Positions 16,668 through 25,914 of a stretch of 64,000 nucleotides of DNA are shown piece by piece. The translations under genes and the position numbers were made by a program. This DNA comes from Falsiroseomonas sp050563525 (GTDB lineage Bacteria; Pseudomonadota; Alphaproteobacteria; Acetobacterales; Acetobacteraceae): assembly GCF_050563525.1 (NCBI RefSeq), contig NZ_JBNXUN010000020.1:8944-72943 (forward strand), in the 5' to 3' direction. The notes under the pieces are model-generated. The model was not told the origin of the DNA. It saw only the letters and a program-made list of their open reading frames with translations, and searched no databases. The stretch's first letter is position 1; every line of letters starts with the position of its first letter.

Positions 16668-17749
16668 AGGTCACCGCCATCGAGACCACGCCGGTCGTCG
16701 TCGCGCTGCCGCAACCGATCGGCAGTGCGCTGGGGCAGATCGCGCGCTTTGGCTGCATCCTCGTCATCCTGCGGACGGACCAGGGGATCACGGGCGAGAA
16801 CCTGATCTTCACGCTGAACGACCGCCGGACCAAGGTGCTGCGGCAGATGGTGGATGACCTGGCGGATGTCGTCGTCGGGCGCGATGCCGGACACATCGTC
16901 GGGTTCTGGGCGCGGGCCTGGAAGGACATCAACTTCCTCGGCCACAAGGGTGTGCCGGTCGTCGGGATCTCCGCGATTGATGGGGCGCTGTGGGACGCGC
17001 TCGGCCAGGCCACGGGACTGCCGCTGTACCGCCTGCTCGGTGGCGCGCAGGATCGTGTGCCGGCGTATCACAGCGGCGGACTCTGGCTGTCCCGTTCGGT
17101 CGATGAACTGGTGGCGGAAGCGCGGTCCTTCCTCGACCAGGGTTTCCTCGCGATGAAGATGCGGCTCGGCAAGGCCGATCCTGCCGAGGATGCCGCACGG
17201 GTCCGTGCGGTGCGGGAGGCAGTCGGGCCGCAGGTGGCTTTGATGGCCGACGCCAACCAGGGGCAGAGCGAAGCGCAGGCGATCCGGCTGGGCCGGATGC
17301 TGGAGGAATTCCAGTTGGCCTGGTTCGAGGAACCCCTGCCGGCCTGGGACCTCGATGGCCTGGCCCGAGTCGCGGCCGCGCTCGATACGCCGATCGCCAG
17401 CGGCGAGACGGAATACACCCGCTACGGCTTCCGCCGCATGCTGGAACTGCGCTCTGCCGACATCCTGATGCCGGACCTGCAGCGTGTCGGTGGCGTCAGC
17501 GAGTTCATGCGGGTCGGCCACATGGCCGAGAGCCACGACGTGCCGGTGTCGAGCCATCTCTTCCCGGAGACCAGCATCCAGGTGCTCGGCGCGCTGTCGA
17601 ACGCCAGCTACCTCGAATACATGCCGTGGTTTTCGCAGCTTTACCTGGAGGCGTTGGAGTTCGAAGGCGGACGGGCCGTCGTGCCCGAACGTCCCGGCTG
17701 GGGCTTCCGCTTCGACTGGGATCGTATCCGCCGCCTGCAAGACCAATGA
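16664..17749 (+). CDS. Mandelate racemase/muconate lactonizing enzyme family protein (second copy)
   Basis: A 361-residue enolase-superfamily enzyme clearly different from its neighbour. Likely active-site residues are Lys165/Arg167 (AMKMRLGK), Asp196/Asn198 (MADANQG), Glu222/223 (WFEEPL), Glu248 (ASGETEY), Asp271 (DLQRVGGVSE) and His298 (VSSHLFPE). The four-base overlap with the preceding gene and the importer directly downstream suggest the two act on the same imported acid or acid sugar, or on its two epimers (inference). ATG at 16664 is the natural start (MKVTAIETTPV). Confidence 0.88.
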   Translation: MKVTAIETTPVVVALPQPIGSALGQIARFGCILVILRTDQGITGENLIFTLNDRRTKVLRQMVDDLADVVVGRDAGHIVGFWARAWKDINFLGHKGVPVVGISAIDGALWDALGQATGLPLYRLLGGAQDRVPAYHSGGLWLSRSVDELVAEARSFLDQGFLAMKMRLGKADPAEDAARVRAVREAVGPQVALMADANQGQSEAQAIRLGRMLEEFQLAWFEEPLPAWDLDGLARVAAALDTPIASGETEYTRYGFRRMLELRSADILMPDLQRVGGVSEFMRVGHMAESHDVPVSSHLFPETSIQVLGALSNASYLEYMPWFSQLYLEALEFEGGRAVVPERPGWGFRFDWDRIRRLQDQ

Positions 17750-17769
17750 AGCAAACAGGAGGAAATCCC

Positions 17770-18963
17770 ATGAACATCACACGTCGTAGCCTTGCGCTCG
17801 GTGGCGCCGGCCTCGCCACGGCATCCGGTCTTGGACTTGCGGCGCCCGCGCTGGCGCAGGGCGAGCCGATCCGCATCGGCTGGCTCGCCGCCCTCACCGG
17901 CCCAAGCTCGGCACCCGCCATCGGCTTCGATCGCGGCGTGCACCATGCGGTGGATGCGTTGAATGCCGCCGGCGGCGTGCGCGGCCGGAAGATCGAACTC
18001 GCGGTGCGGGATACCCAGGGCGATCCGACCAAGGCGGTGAACGCCGCGCAGGAGATGATCAGCCGGGTGCGTGTGCACGCGATTTGGGGACCTACCAATT
18101 CCGGCGAGTCGCTGGCCGTGACGCCGATCATCGCGCGCGGCCGGATGCCCAACGTGCACCCGTGCTTCGTGGATACGCTGATCGACCCGGTGCGCTATCC
18201 CAACGCCTTCCGCATGGCCCCGTCGAACAGCCAGATCGACGACGCTGTCAGCGGCTATGGCGTGAACATCATGAAGCTGAAGAAGTTCGCCGTGATCGGC
18301 GACACCACCGGCTACGGCACCACCACCGTCAACAGTTCCTCCGCCAGCTTCAAGCGGCGCGACGCGGAGGTGGTGTACAGCGGCACCATCGACGCGACCC
18401 AGCCGGACCTGACGCCGGACATGCTGCGGATGCGCATCTCCGGTGCCGAGGCGATCGCGGTCTGGACCGTCTCGCCGGGCCTGATCTCCCGCATCATGAA
18501 CGTGCGCGCCAACATGGGCTGGAATGTGCCGCTGATCGGCCATCCCGCGATGGGATCGGGCGAGGTGGGGCAGTTGATCGCAAAGCCGGAGAATTGGGAG
18601 AAGACCTATATCCTGGGCTTCCGGAATTGCAGCTACGGTGCCGACGGCAAGCTGCCGGACCACGTTCAGGCCTTCGTCGACCGCGTGAAGGGCAGGATCA
18701 ACTTCGAGGACACGACGCTGTGGTGGGTGGCCGCCGGCGTGGACGCGATCAACATCATCGCGGATGCGGTGAAGGAGTCAGGCGGCACCGATCCGGCGGC
18801 GATGATCGCCTACTGGAATTCGGTGCGCAGCTACCCCGGCCTTTATGCCAGCTACACCTGGTCGGCGCAGAACCACAACGGACTGCCGGAGAGCGACCTG
18901 GTGATGTCGGAAGCCAACTCGCTGCGCCAGGGCGCCTACAAGCTCGCCCCCGGCTACACCTGA
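17770..18963 (+). CDS. Branched-chain amino-acid-type ABC substrate-binding protein (LivJ/K-like)
   Basis: A 397-residue periplasmic binding protein of the LivJ/K type. Residues 1-31 form a Tat-like signal (TRRSLALGGAGL... ALAQG). The fold starts with PIRIGWLAALTGPSSAP and includes VRGRKIELAVRDTQGDPTKA and VIGDTTGYGTTTV. AGGAGG at 17757-17762, seven bases from ATG 17770, fixes the start. It begins a complete importer (receptor, two permease units, two ATPase units). Such systems import amino acids, amides, urea or aromatic acids, and the ligand is probably the substrate of the two enolase-family enzymes upstream. Confidence 0.92.
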   Translation: MNITRRSLALGGAGLATASGLGLAAPALAQGEPIRIGWLAALTGPSSAPAIGFDRGVHHAVDALNAAGGVRGRKIELAVRDTQGDPTKAVNAAQEMISRVRVHAIWGPTNSGESLAVTPIIARGRMPNVHPCFVDTLIDPVRYPNAFRMAPSNSQIDDAVSGYGVNIMKLKKFAVIGDTTGYGTTTVNSSSASFKRRDAEVVYSGTIDATQPDLTPDMLRMRISGAEAIAVWTVSPGLISRIMNVRANMGWNVPLIGHPAMGSGEVGQLIAKPENWEKTYILGFRNCSYGADGKLPDHVQAFVDRVKGRINFEDTTLWWVAAGVDAINIIADAVKESGGTDPAAMIAYWNSVRSYPGLYASYTWSAQNHNGLPESDLVMSEANSLRQGAYKLAPGYT

Positions 18964-18967
18964 TCCC

Positions 18968-19828
18968 ATGCTCCCAGCCATCCTCCTGTCGGGGCTCGCG
19001 GTCGGCGCCGTCTATGCGCTGATCGGCGTCACCTACAACGTCATGTTCTCGGCCTCGCGGGTGATGAGCTTCACCGCCGGGCAGCTCGGCATGCTGGGTG
19101 GCGTGCTGGGTGCCGCCTTCATCGGCGTACTCGGGCTGCCGGCGATCCTTGGCTTCCTGCTGACGCTGGCGGCCTGCGCGCTGGTCGGCGTGCTGACGGA
19201 GATCATTGCGGTGCGGCCGGTGCTGAAGAGCCTGGAACAGCACCTGTATGTCCTGTCGACGCTCGCGCTGGCGCTGATGATCCAGCAGTTCACCGCCATC
19301 AACTGGAGCACGGAGCCGCAGCCCTTTCCGAACCTGTTCGGCTTCCAGGGTGGCGGGGCCGGGGACGAGAAGTTCTGGCTGCCCATCCTGGCCTGCATCA
19401 CCGTCGTGGTCGGGCTGGAATTCCTCTATCGCCGCACGCTGATCGGCCGCGCCTTCCTCGCCATCGCCGAGGACAATTTCGCCGCCCGTGCGCTGGGCCT
19501 GCCGGAACGCAACCTGAGGATGACGAGCTACGCGCTGGCCGGCGTGATTGGTGGGCTGGCCGGCTTCGCCTCCGGCCAGCTCTTCCTCGCCTTCTTCGCC
19601 AATGGCGCGATGCTGAATTTCTACGGGTTTGTTCCGGTCGCGCTGGGTGGGCTTGGCAACAACCGCGGGGCGATCATCGGCGGGCTGGCGCTTGGCGTAT
19701 TCCAGCAATCCGCGAACTTCCTGGTCGGTGGCGTCTTCGCGAGCGTGGCCGTGTTCAGCGTCTTCATCATCGTGCTGCTGTTGGCACCGCAGGGGCTGTT
19801 CGGCGCCCCGGCACAGCGCCGCGTATGA
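18968..19828 (+). CDS. LivH-type branched-chain ABC permease
   Basis: A 286-residue inner-membrane protein with about eight hydrophobic segments. It shows LivH landmarks such as AVYALIGVTYNVMFSASRV at the N-terminus and the loop TLIGRAFLAIAEDNFAARALGLP that contacts the ATPase. It starts four bases after the receptor gene stops, and its stop overlaps the start of the fused LivM-LivG gene (ATGA). It pairs with the LivM half of the next protein to form the channel. Confidence 0.92.
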   Translation: MLPAILLSGLAVGAVYALIGVTYNVMFSASRVMSFTAGQLGMLGGVLGAAFIGVLGLPAILGFLLTLAACALVGVLTEIIAVRPVLKSLEQHLYVLSTLALALMIQQFTAINWSTEPQPFPNLFGFQGGGAGDEKFWLPILACITVVVGLEFLYRRTLIGRAFLAIAEDNFAARALGLPERNLRMTSYALAGVIGGLAGFASGQLFLAFFANGAMLNFYGFVPVALGGLGNNRGAIIGGLALGVFQQSANFLVGGVFASVAVFSVFIIVLLLAPQGLFGAPAQRRV

Positions 19829-21579
19829 ACGCCATGGCCCTCAAGCTCCTGCCCTTCCTGGGAATCCTGGCCGTCGCGCTGATCCTGCCGTTGGTCAGCA
19901 ACGACTACTGGACCCTGATCGCCACGCGCGCCGCGATCTACTGGGTCCTGGTCTCCGCGCTCAACCTTGTCGTCGGATTCGCCGGGCAACTGGCGATCGG
20001 CTGGGTGGCGATGCTCACTCTCGGCGCCTATACCACCAGCGTCCTGGTGGCGGGCAACGTGATGCCGCCGGTGCATGTCTACCTGGCGCTTGGCGCCGCG
20101 GCGGTGGTCGGCGGCGTGTTCGGCGTCATCGTCGGCCTGCCGGCGCTGCGGCTACGCACCTTCTACTTCGCCATGACCACGCTCGGCTTCGCCACCATCG
20201 TGACGCAGGTGGCGCTGGCGTGGCAGAGCGTGACCGGCGGCGGCATCGGCATCATCGGCCCGGTGTTGCCGGCGCCCTTCGACACGATCTTCGGCTTCTA
20301 CCTGTTCTGCCTCGCCCTGGCGGCCTTCTGCACCTGGATCACGGCCAACGTCGCGCATAGCCGCTTCGGACGATCCCTGGTCGCGATTCGCGATGCCGAT
20401 GTCGCGGCGGAGGCGGCGGGCATCTCCAAGCCCCTGCTGCTGGGCTCGGTCTTCCTGTTCGCCGGCACCATGGCGGGAATTGCCGGCGGGCTGTTCGCCA
20501 CGCTGCAATCCTACATCAGCCCGGAAGCCTTCACCTTCGATCTTTCGGTCCTGTTCTTCATCGCGATCCTGATCGGCGGCCGTGGCTCCATCCTGGGTCC
20601 GCTGATCGCCACCATCGTGTTGACCTGGCTGCCGGAATTCGCGGCTCCGCTGGTGGCCTGGTCCACCTTCCTCTACGCCACGCTGCTGCTGGTCATCGTC
20701 CTCGCGGTTCCCGGTGGCATCGCGGCCCTGCTGGACTTCCGCAGCCGACGCCTGATCGAGGGCGATCGCACCATTGTGCCGCGGCCGGACCTGCTGCGTG
20801 AGATCCTGGGGGACCGAGCCGGTACCGAGACCATTTTCCTGAAGGACGTGGTGCTGAGCTTCGGCGGTGTCCGGGCGATCGACGGGCTGGACCTCGAGAT
20901 CGAGCCGGGCAAGGTGCATGGGCTGATCGGGCCGAACGGGTCCGGCAAGACCACCACGCTGAACGTCATCTGCGGTTTCTATCGCCCGGAGTCGGGCAGC
21001 GTGATCCTGGACGATCAACCACTGCCGCCGGCGGCACCCCAGACTCGTGCCGCCCATGGCATCGCCCGCACCTTCCAGACGCCGCGGATTATCGGCGAAT
21101 CCTCGGTGCTGGACAACGTCATGGTCGGTGGTGTCATTCGTGGCCGTGGCAGCTTCTTCGAATCGCTGCTGTCGCTGCCACGGCATCGCCGGGACGAGGC
21201 GATGCTTCGGCATGATGCGCTGCTGGCACTGCGCTGTGTCGGACTGGGTGCTCTGGCCGAGGTGCGGGCCGACCGGCTGCAACACAGCGAGCTTCGGTTC
21301 CTTGAGATTGCGCGCGCCCTGATGCTGCGGCCGCGCTTCCTGTTGCTGGACGAGCCGGCGGCAGGACTTTCGGCCGAGGAGATCCGAAGCCTCGGCGCGC
21401 TGATCCGCGCCATCAGCCGGCAGGGCACCGGGGTGCTGCTGGTGGAACACCATGCCGACCTGATCTTCGACATCTGCGACCAGGTCACGGTGCTGAACCT
21501 CGGTCGCGAGCTGGCCGCGGGCACCCCCGCCGAGATCCGTGTCCATTCGGAGGTGGTCAGTGCATATCTCGGGGCCTGA
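19825..21579 (+). CDS. Fused LivM-LivG protein: ABC permease and ATP-binding domain
   Basis: A 584-residue fusion. Residues about 1-310 are a LivM permease (SALNLVVGFAGQLAIGWVAM, HSRFGRSLVAIRDADVAAEA). Residues about 335-584 are a LivG ATPase with Walker A GPNGSGKT starting at 369, a modified signature region ADRLQHSELRFLEIARALM, and LLLDEPAAGLSAEE. The usual LSGGQ is replaced by LQHSELR, similar to the degenerate LSYGEQ form seen in many LivG proteins. Fusion enforces equal amounts of channel and motor. It overlaps genes on both sides within one operon. Confidence 0.92.
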   Translation: MNAMALKLLPFLGILAVALILPLVSNDYWTLIATRAAIYWVLVSALNLVVGFAGQLAIGWVAMLTLGAYTTSVLVAGNVMPPVHVYLALGAAAVVGGVFGVIVGLPALRLRTFYFAMTTLGFATIVTQVALAWQSVTGGGIGIIGPVLPAPFDTIFGFYLFCLALAAFCTWITANVAHSRFGRSLVAIRDADVAAEAAGISKPLLLGSVFLFAGTMAGIAGGLFATLQSYISPEAFTFDLSVLFFIAILIGGRGSILGPLIATIVLTWLPEFAAPLVAWSTFLYATLLLVIVLAVPGGIAALLDFRSRRLIEGDRTIVPRPDLLREILGDRAGTETIFLKDVVLSFGGVRAIDGLDLEIEPGKVHGLIGPNGSGKTTTLNVICGFYRPESGSVILDDQPLPPAAPQTRAAHGIARTFQTPRIIGESSVLDNVMVGGVIRGRGSFFESLLSLPRHRRDEAMLRHDALLALRCVGLGALAEVRADRLQHSELRFLEIARALMLRPRFLLLDEPAAGLSAEEIRSLGALIRAISRQGTGVLLVEHHADLIFDICDQVTVLNLGRELAAGTPAEIRVHSEVVSAYLGA

Positions 21580-22297
21580 GGCGTTGCTCGATGTCTGCGG
21601 GATCTCCGCGGGCTACGGCAAGATCGCGGTGCTTCACGGCGTGGACGTCCGAGTTGGCGCCGGTGAAGTGGTTTCGCTGCTCGGGCCGAATGGCGCGGGC
21701 AAGACCACGCTTCTGCGTGCCCTGACGGGTCTGTTGTCGGTGACGGCCGGCAGCGTGCGGTTCGCCGACCGGGACATGAAGGATGCCGGGCCGCGAGGAT
21801 CGGCGCGTGCCGGGCTGGTGCATGTGGTGGAGGGGCATCGGATCTTCACGCAGCTCAGCGTCACGGACAACCTGCTGCTCGCCGCCTACGACCTGCCGCG
21901 CCGTGAACGTGCTGCGCGGGTCGAGGAGGCGCTTTCCGTCTTTCCGGAGATCGCCGCCAAGCGTCATGACCGGGGCGGCATGTTGAGCGGGGGGCAGCAG
22001 CAGATGCTTGCGGTGGCGCAGGGCCTTGTGCGGCGGCCGCGGCTGCTGCTGCTCGACGAGCCATCGGCCGGACTGTCACCGGTGCTGGTCGATCGGGTGC
22101 TGGGTGTCGTGGCGGATCTCCGCGACACCGGCACCGCCGTGCTGCTGGTAGAACAGCTGATCGACAAGGCGCTGGCGGTGTCCGACCGTGTCTATGCGAT
22201 GGCACAGGGGCGCGTGGTGTTGCAGGCACGGGCGGATGAACCAGGCCTGCATCAGCGCCTGGAGAGAGCGTATTTCGGCGAAGCAGCAGCAGCCTGA
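21560..22297 (+). CDS. LivF-type ABC ATP-binding protein
   Basis: A 245-residue ATPase with Walker A GPNGAGKT, HVVEGHRIFTQLSV, signature LSGGQQQMLAVAQGL and Walker B LLLLDEPSAGLSP, all typical of LivF. I chose the GTG at 21560 because GGAGG at 21549-21553 precedes it by six bases. An upstream ATG would lack a ribosome site and extend beyond the family N-terminus. The start lies 20 bases inside the LivM-LivG coding sequence, so translation is coupled. It completes the importer begun at 17770. Confidence 0.92.
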   Translation: MHISGPEALLDVCGISAGYGKIAVLHGVDVRVGAGEVVSLLGPNGAGKTTLLRALTGLLSVTAGSVRFADRDMKDAGPRGSARAGLVHVVEGHRIFTQLSVTDNLLLAAYDLPRRERAARVEEALSVFPEIAAKRHDRGGMLSGGQQQMLAVAQGLVRRPRLLLLDEPSAGLSPVLVDRVLGVVADLRDTGTAVLLVEQLIDKALAVSDRVYAMAQGRVVLQARADEPGLHQRLERAYFGEAAAA

Positions 22298-22464
22298 CGC
22301 AGCCCGGTGCGCGAGGATCGGGCGCACCGTCCAGGCACAACCCCGATTGGCTTGAGCCCCCACCGCGCTATGCTTGGCTTGGCAGGCCTTGCCGACGCTT
22401 CGGCGCCAAGTCGGGCGCGGCTCCGGATGGCGAGGTCATCAGGGACAGGCAGAGGAACAGGGAC

Positions 22465-23661
22465 ATGAAGCCGGACATGCAGGCGCGGATCGCCCGGTTG
22501 CTGCCTGACCTCGTCACCCTGCGGCGCGACATCCACGCCCATCCCGAACTTGGCATGGAGGAAACGCGTACCGCCGCCCTGGTTGCGGAGCGGCTGCGGG
22601 CCCTGGGCCTGGAGACGACGGAGGGTGTTGGTCGCTTCGGTGTCGTGGGCACGCTGCGGGGCCGGCGTCCGGGCCAGGGGGCCATCGGCCTCCGCGCCGA
22701 CATGGATGCGCTGGCACTGACCGAGCAGACGGCCCTGCCCTACGCCTCCACGGCTTCTGGCCGCATGCATGCCTGCGGCCATGATGGCCACACCACCATG
22801 CTGCTGGGCGCCGCGCAGATCCTCGCCGAGGATCCCGACTTCGCCGGCACGGTCCACTTCCTGTTTCAGCCGGCGGAGGAAGGCCGCGGCGGCGCCAAGG
22901 CGATGCTCGACGACCAGCTCTTCGAGCGATTCCCCTGCGACGCCGTCTACGGGATGCACAACATGCCGGGCTTGCCGCTGGGGCAGTTCGCGCTCCGCAA
23001 GGGGCCATTGATGGCCGGCTCGGGACGGTGGGTCACGACCTTCCGCGGCAAGGGCGGGCATGGCGGCAACTCGCCGCATCTGGCGAATGACTTGGCGCTG
23101 GTGCAGGCCGTCTTCATCCAGATGCTGCAGGGCATCGTCAGCCGCAACGTGCCAGCGCTGGAGAGCGTGGTGGTCAGCGTCGGTCACATCGCCGGTGGTG
23201 CCCGCGAGGCGCTGAACGTCATGCCGGCAGAGCTCGTCGTCGGCGGGACGATGCGCGCTTTCAACTCGGCCATGCAGGAACTCGTCGAGCGGCGTATCCA
23301 CGAGCTCGGCCAGTTGGCCGCGGCCAGTCAGGGTGCGACGGTGGAGGTGTCCCTCTGGTGGAACGCCATTCCGCTGGTCAACCACGAGCGCGAGACGGAG
23401 GTGATGGCCGCGGCGGCGCGAGCCGTGGCAGGTGAGGATGGAGTGGATGCCGCGACCCGGCCTGTCACAGGCGGCGAGGATTTTGCCTTCATGCTCAAGG
23501 CGAAGCCCGGCGCCTTCGTCTTCCTCGGCACCGGCACTGCGCCTGATGGAACGGCCCACGCGCTGCATTCATCACTCTACGACTTCAACGATGCCGCGCT
23601 GCCTCACGGCGTGGCCTTCTGGGTCAGCCTGGTGCGGCAGGAGCTGGGGGTGACGGGCTGA
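22465..23661 (+). CDS. M20D-family amidohydrolase (hippurate hydrolase/aminoacylase-like)
   Basis: A 398-residue metallopeptidase of the M20D/amidohydrolase group. Metal-site landmarks are RDIHAHPELGMEE, MHACGHDGHTTMLLG (Cys104, His106), FQPAEEGRGGAKAM and GMHNMPGLPLG, with VTGGEDFAFM near the C-terminus. Such enzymes remove acyl or aryl groups from N-acyl amino acids or hydrolyse related amides. It has no signal peptide. It lies 168 bases after the LivF gene on the same strand and may act on the compound taken up by that importer (inference). The start is ATG at 22465 after AGAGGAACAGG. Confidence 0.93.
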   Translation: MKPDMQARIARLLPDLVTLRRDIHAHPELGMEETRTAALVAERLRALGLETTEGVGRFGVVGTLRGRRPGQGAIGLRADMDALALTEQTALPYASTASGRMHACGHDGHTTMLLGAAQILAEDPDFAGTVHFLFQPAEEGRGGAKAMLDDQLFERFPCDAVYGMHNMPGLPLGQFALRKGPLMAGSGRWVTTFRGKGGHGGNSPHLANDLALVQAVFIQMLQGIVSRNVPALESVVVSVGHIAGGAREALNVMPAELVVGGTMRAFNSAMQELVERRIHELGQLAAASQGATVEVSLWWNAIPLVNHERETEVMAAAARAVAGEDGVDAATRPVTGGEDFAFMLKAKPGAFVFLGTGTAPDGTAHALHSSLYDFNDAALPHGVAFWVSLVRQELGVTG

Positions 23662-23709
23662 ACCCCCCTCCCCCAGACTGCGGGAGCGTGCCGCTGCGGC
23701 GCGGCGGGA

Positions 23710-25113
23710 CTAGGCGGTGCGGCGGAACGCTGCGGGCGGCGTCCGGCCGATCTCCGTCAGCAGCAGCGGCCAGAGGCGCAGGCCCTCGTCCAGCGAGGAC
23801 AGGCGGAAGAACTCGTTCGGCGCATGGGCATCCTCGTCGGCGCTGGCGAGGCCGAACATCAGGCTGTCCATGCCGAGGCTTTCCTGGAACAGCGTCGTAA
23901 TCGGCACGGTGCCGCCGAGGCGCATCACGGCCGGTTCCGCTCCCTTCTCCCGCCGCAGCACGGCCGCCGCGGCGGCGCGCAGTGGATGGTCTGCGCCGAG
24001 CGTATAGGCACGCGTGCCCCCCGGGCTGAAGTGGAACTCCAGCGCCACCCCATTCGGGGCGTGACCTTCGAGATGCGCCTTCACCGCGGCCTGCGCCGCC
24101 GCCGGGTCCTGGCCGGGAACCAGGCGCATCGTGAGCTTGGCATGAGCTTCGGCCGGCGTGACGGTCTTCCCACCGCGACCCGTATAGCCACCCCACATGC
24201 CGTTGACCTCGATGGTCGGTCGGAGCGTGGTGCGTTCGCGGACCGTATAGGCGGGGTCTCCGAAGGGAACCGCACCGAACTCCGCATACCAGGCCGCCTC
24301 GTCCAGCGGGAGCGAGGCGGACTCGACACGCAGGGCGTTGGTGAGCGGCCCTGCACCGGCCTCGAAGCCCTCGACGGCGACACGACCGTCGTCCTCATGC
24401 AGCGTTGCGACCAGGCGCGCCATCTCATGCAGGGCGTTGCGCATGGCGCCACCGACCTTGCCCGAATGAGCGTCCTTCCTCGCGGTGCGCAGGCTGAACT
24501 GCAGCGCGGTGATGCCGCGGCAGCCGATGTTGAGGACCGGCACCTTGCCAGCGGCGCCGCCCCCATCAGCGGACAGCATGGCATCGGCGGCCAGCAATTC
24601 GCGATGCGCCTCGATCAATACCGGCAGGCTCGGGCTGCCCACCTCCTCCTCCCCTTCGAGGAACAGCTTGACGTTGACCGGGCAGCCGCCCTCGACGGCC
24701 AGGAAGGCCGCCACCGTCTCGATGGCGATGGTGGTGGACCCCTTCACGTCGCTTGCGCCGCGCGCGTAGATCCGGCCGTCGCGGAGCGTCGGCTCGAAGG
24801 GTGGCGACTGCCAGAGCTCGAGCGGGTCGGCCGGCTGAACGTCGTAATGGCCATAGATCATGATGGTGGGCGTGTCCGGACCAGCGCCAGTCCAGGCGCC
24901 GTAGACCGCCGGCTGGCCGCATGGCGCCTCCAGCAGCTGGACATCCTGCAGGCCGGCCACCCGCAGGCGGTCGAGCAGGAACTCGCGGGCGCCGCGCATG
25001 CCATCGGCGAAAGCGGGATCGGTGCTGACCGAGGGAAAACGGATCAGCGTCAACAGCCGTTCGAGGATCGCTTCCTTCTGGCTTGCGAGATACTCCGCGA
25101 CGCGCACGCTCAT
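23710..25113 (-). CDS. M20-family dipeptidase (carnosinase/DapE-like metallopeptidase)
   Basis: A 467-residue M20 peptidase. Metal ligands are expected at His89 (YGHYDVQPAD), Asp122 (SDVKG) and Glu155-156 (FLEGEEEVGS), followed by the dimerisation lid (GKVGGAMRNALHEM, GMWGGYTGRGGKTVTPAEA). The arrangement matches cytosolic nonspecific dipeptidases and carnosinase-like enzymes. It is transcribed convergently with the amidohydrolase at 22465, 48 bases apart. On the minus strand GGAGA lies eight bases before ATG 25113. Confidence 0.93.
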   Translation of the reverse strand: MSVRVAEYLASQKEAILERLLTLIRFPSVSTDPAFADGMRGAREFLLDRLRVAGLQDVQLLEAPCGQPAVYGAWTGAGPDTPTIMIYGHYDVQPADPLELWQSPPFEPTLRDGRIYARGASDVKGSTTIAIETVAAFLAVEGGCPVNVKLFLEGEEEVGSPSLPVLIEAHRELLAADAMLSADGGGAAGKVPVLNIGCRGITALQFSLRTARKDAHSGKVGGAMRNALHEMARLVATLHEDDGRVAVEGFEAGAGPLTNALRVESASLPLDEAAWYAEFGAVPFGDPAYTVRERTTLRPTIEVNGMWGGYTGRGGKTVTPAEAHAKLTMRLVPGQDPAAAQAAVKAHLEGHAPNGVALEFHFSPGGTRAYTLGADHPLRAAAAAVLRREKGAEPAVMRLGGTVPITTLFQESLGMDSLMFGLASADEDAHAPNEFFRLSSLDEGLRLWPLLLTEIGRTPPAAFRRTA

Positions 25114-25608
25114 GGACGGTTCTCCGGTCTACGCGGCCACAGTAGAGCCGACGCCCCGGTCGTGCCACGGGTCCGCCCGCGCCCGGTCTTCCCCAGGACG
25201 CAAAAAGGGCCCATGGCGGTAAGGCCTCCGGGCCGATCTGTCGCGCCTGGCGTCCAGTGGCTGGTGCACGGCGGCAATGCCTACGCGGCGGGAGCCGGCG
25301 GACGGCCGGACCAGGCTGTTCGACATCGACCTCGGGGGCGATGCCATCACCTCGCGGGTGGCCTGAATAGGGACGCCGCCAGCAAGGCGGACACGCCGTG
25401 CGCGTCGTCGACCTGGATCTTCATGGCGCCTCCAAGGATCATTGAGCGTTGGCCCCGGGACAGCCGACCACACGGCGGACGAGCCGAGACCTGATCACGG
25501 GAAAATCCGATCTTCAACATCATCAACGTGAACAAGCGCCCGCACAGCCTGCTCGATTGGCTGCAGGAGGCTCGGCCCAACATCGTGTGCCGGCAACAGC
25601 TGAGGGCG
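25114..25608. other. Non-coding or decayed stretch between the dipeptidase gene and an IS remnant
   Basis: No reading frame here has recognisable family features or a convincing ribosome site. The composition and the adjoining transposase fragment suggest debris from one or more insertions. A short plus-strand frame near 25510-25560 (NVNKRPHSLLDWL) looks protein-like but I could not assign it. The dipeptidase promoter should lie just to the right of 25113. Confidence 0.4.
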
Positions 25609-25830
25609 GCGCGGAACGTCTTGCCGGCCGAAGCCATCAAGGCAGCCCGCCAGCCCCTCGCCGGCCCTGGCCTCGGCGAACACCAGGCGGGAGGCGCCCA
25701 TGCAGGCGACGAACAACCTGACCTGCCAGATCTCGCCACTGGTCGGGTCAACCACGTCGATGGTGTCGCCCGCGAAGTCCACGAACATCTTCTCGCCGCC
25801 GGCATGACCCTGTCGCATGGCCGGCGACAT
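25609..25830 (-). pseudogene. IS21-family transposase (IstA) fragment
   Basis: About 74 codons on the minus strand read MRQGHAGGEKMFVDFAGDTI, then VVDPTSGEIWQVRLFVACMG, ASRLVFAEA. From memory this matches the catalytic-core segment of IstA transposases of the IS21 family (HVAGEKLFVDYAGDT, then the GAS-x-Y-x-AEA segment). The similarity stops abruptly near 25609, and upstream the frame is not maintained. The N-terminal helix-turn-helix, most of the DDE core and the partner istB gene are absent. It is a dead relic marking an old insertion between the peptidase and molybdoenzyme genes. Confidence 0.65.
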
Positions 25831-25914
25831 GCGGCCTTTCCCAGGCGCTGGGCACGGTATTCTTGTCAGAGCAAGGCGCCGCAGAGCAGGGCGCTGGCCA
25901 CGCGGCTCCCCGTT

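Noticed and set aside
25500..25605. Plus-strand segment NVNKRPHSLLDWL as a transposase C-terminus
   Set aside because: It vaguely resembles the end of IS66-type transposases, but the match is too short and uncertain to annotate.
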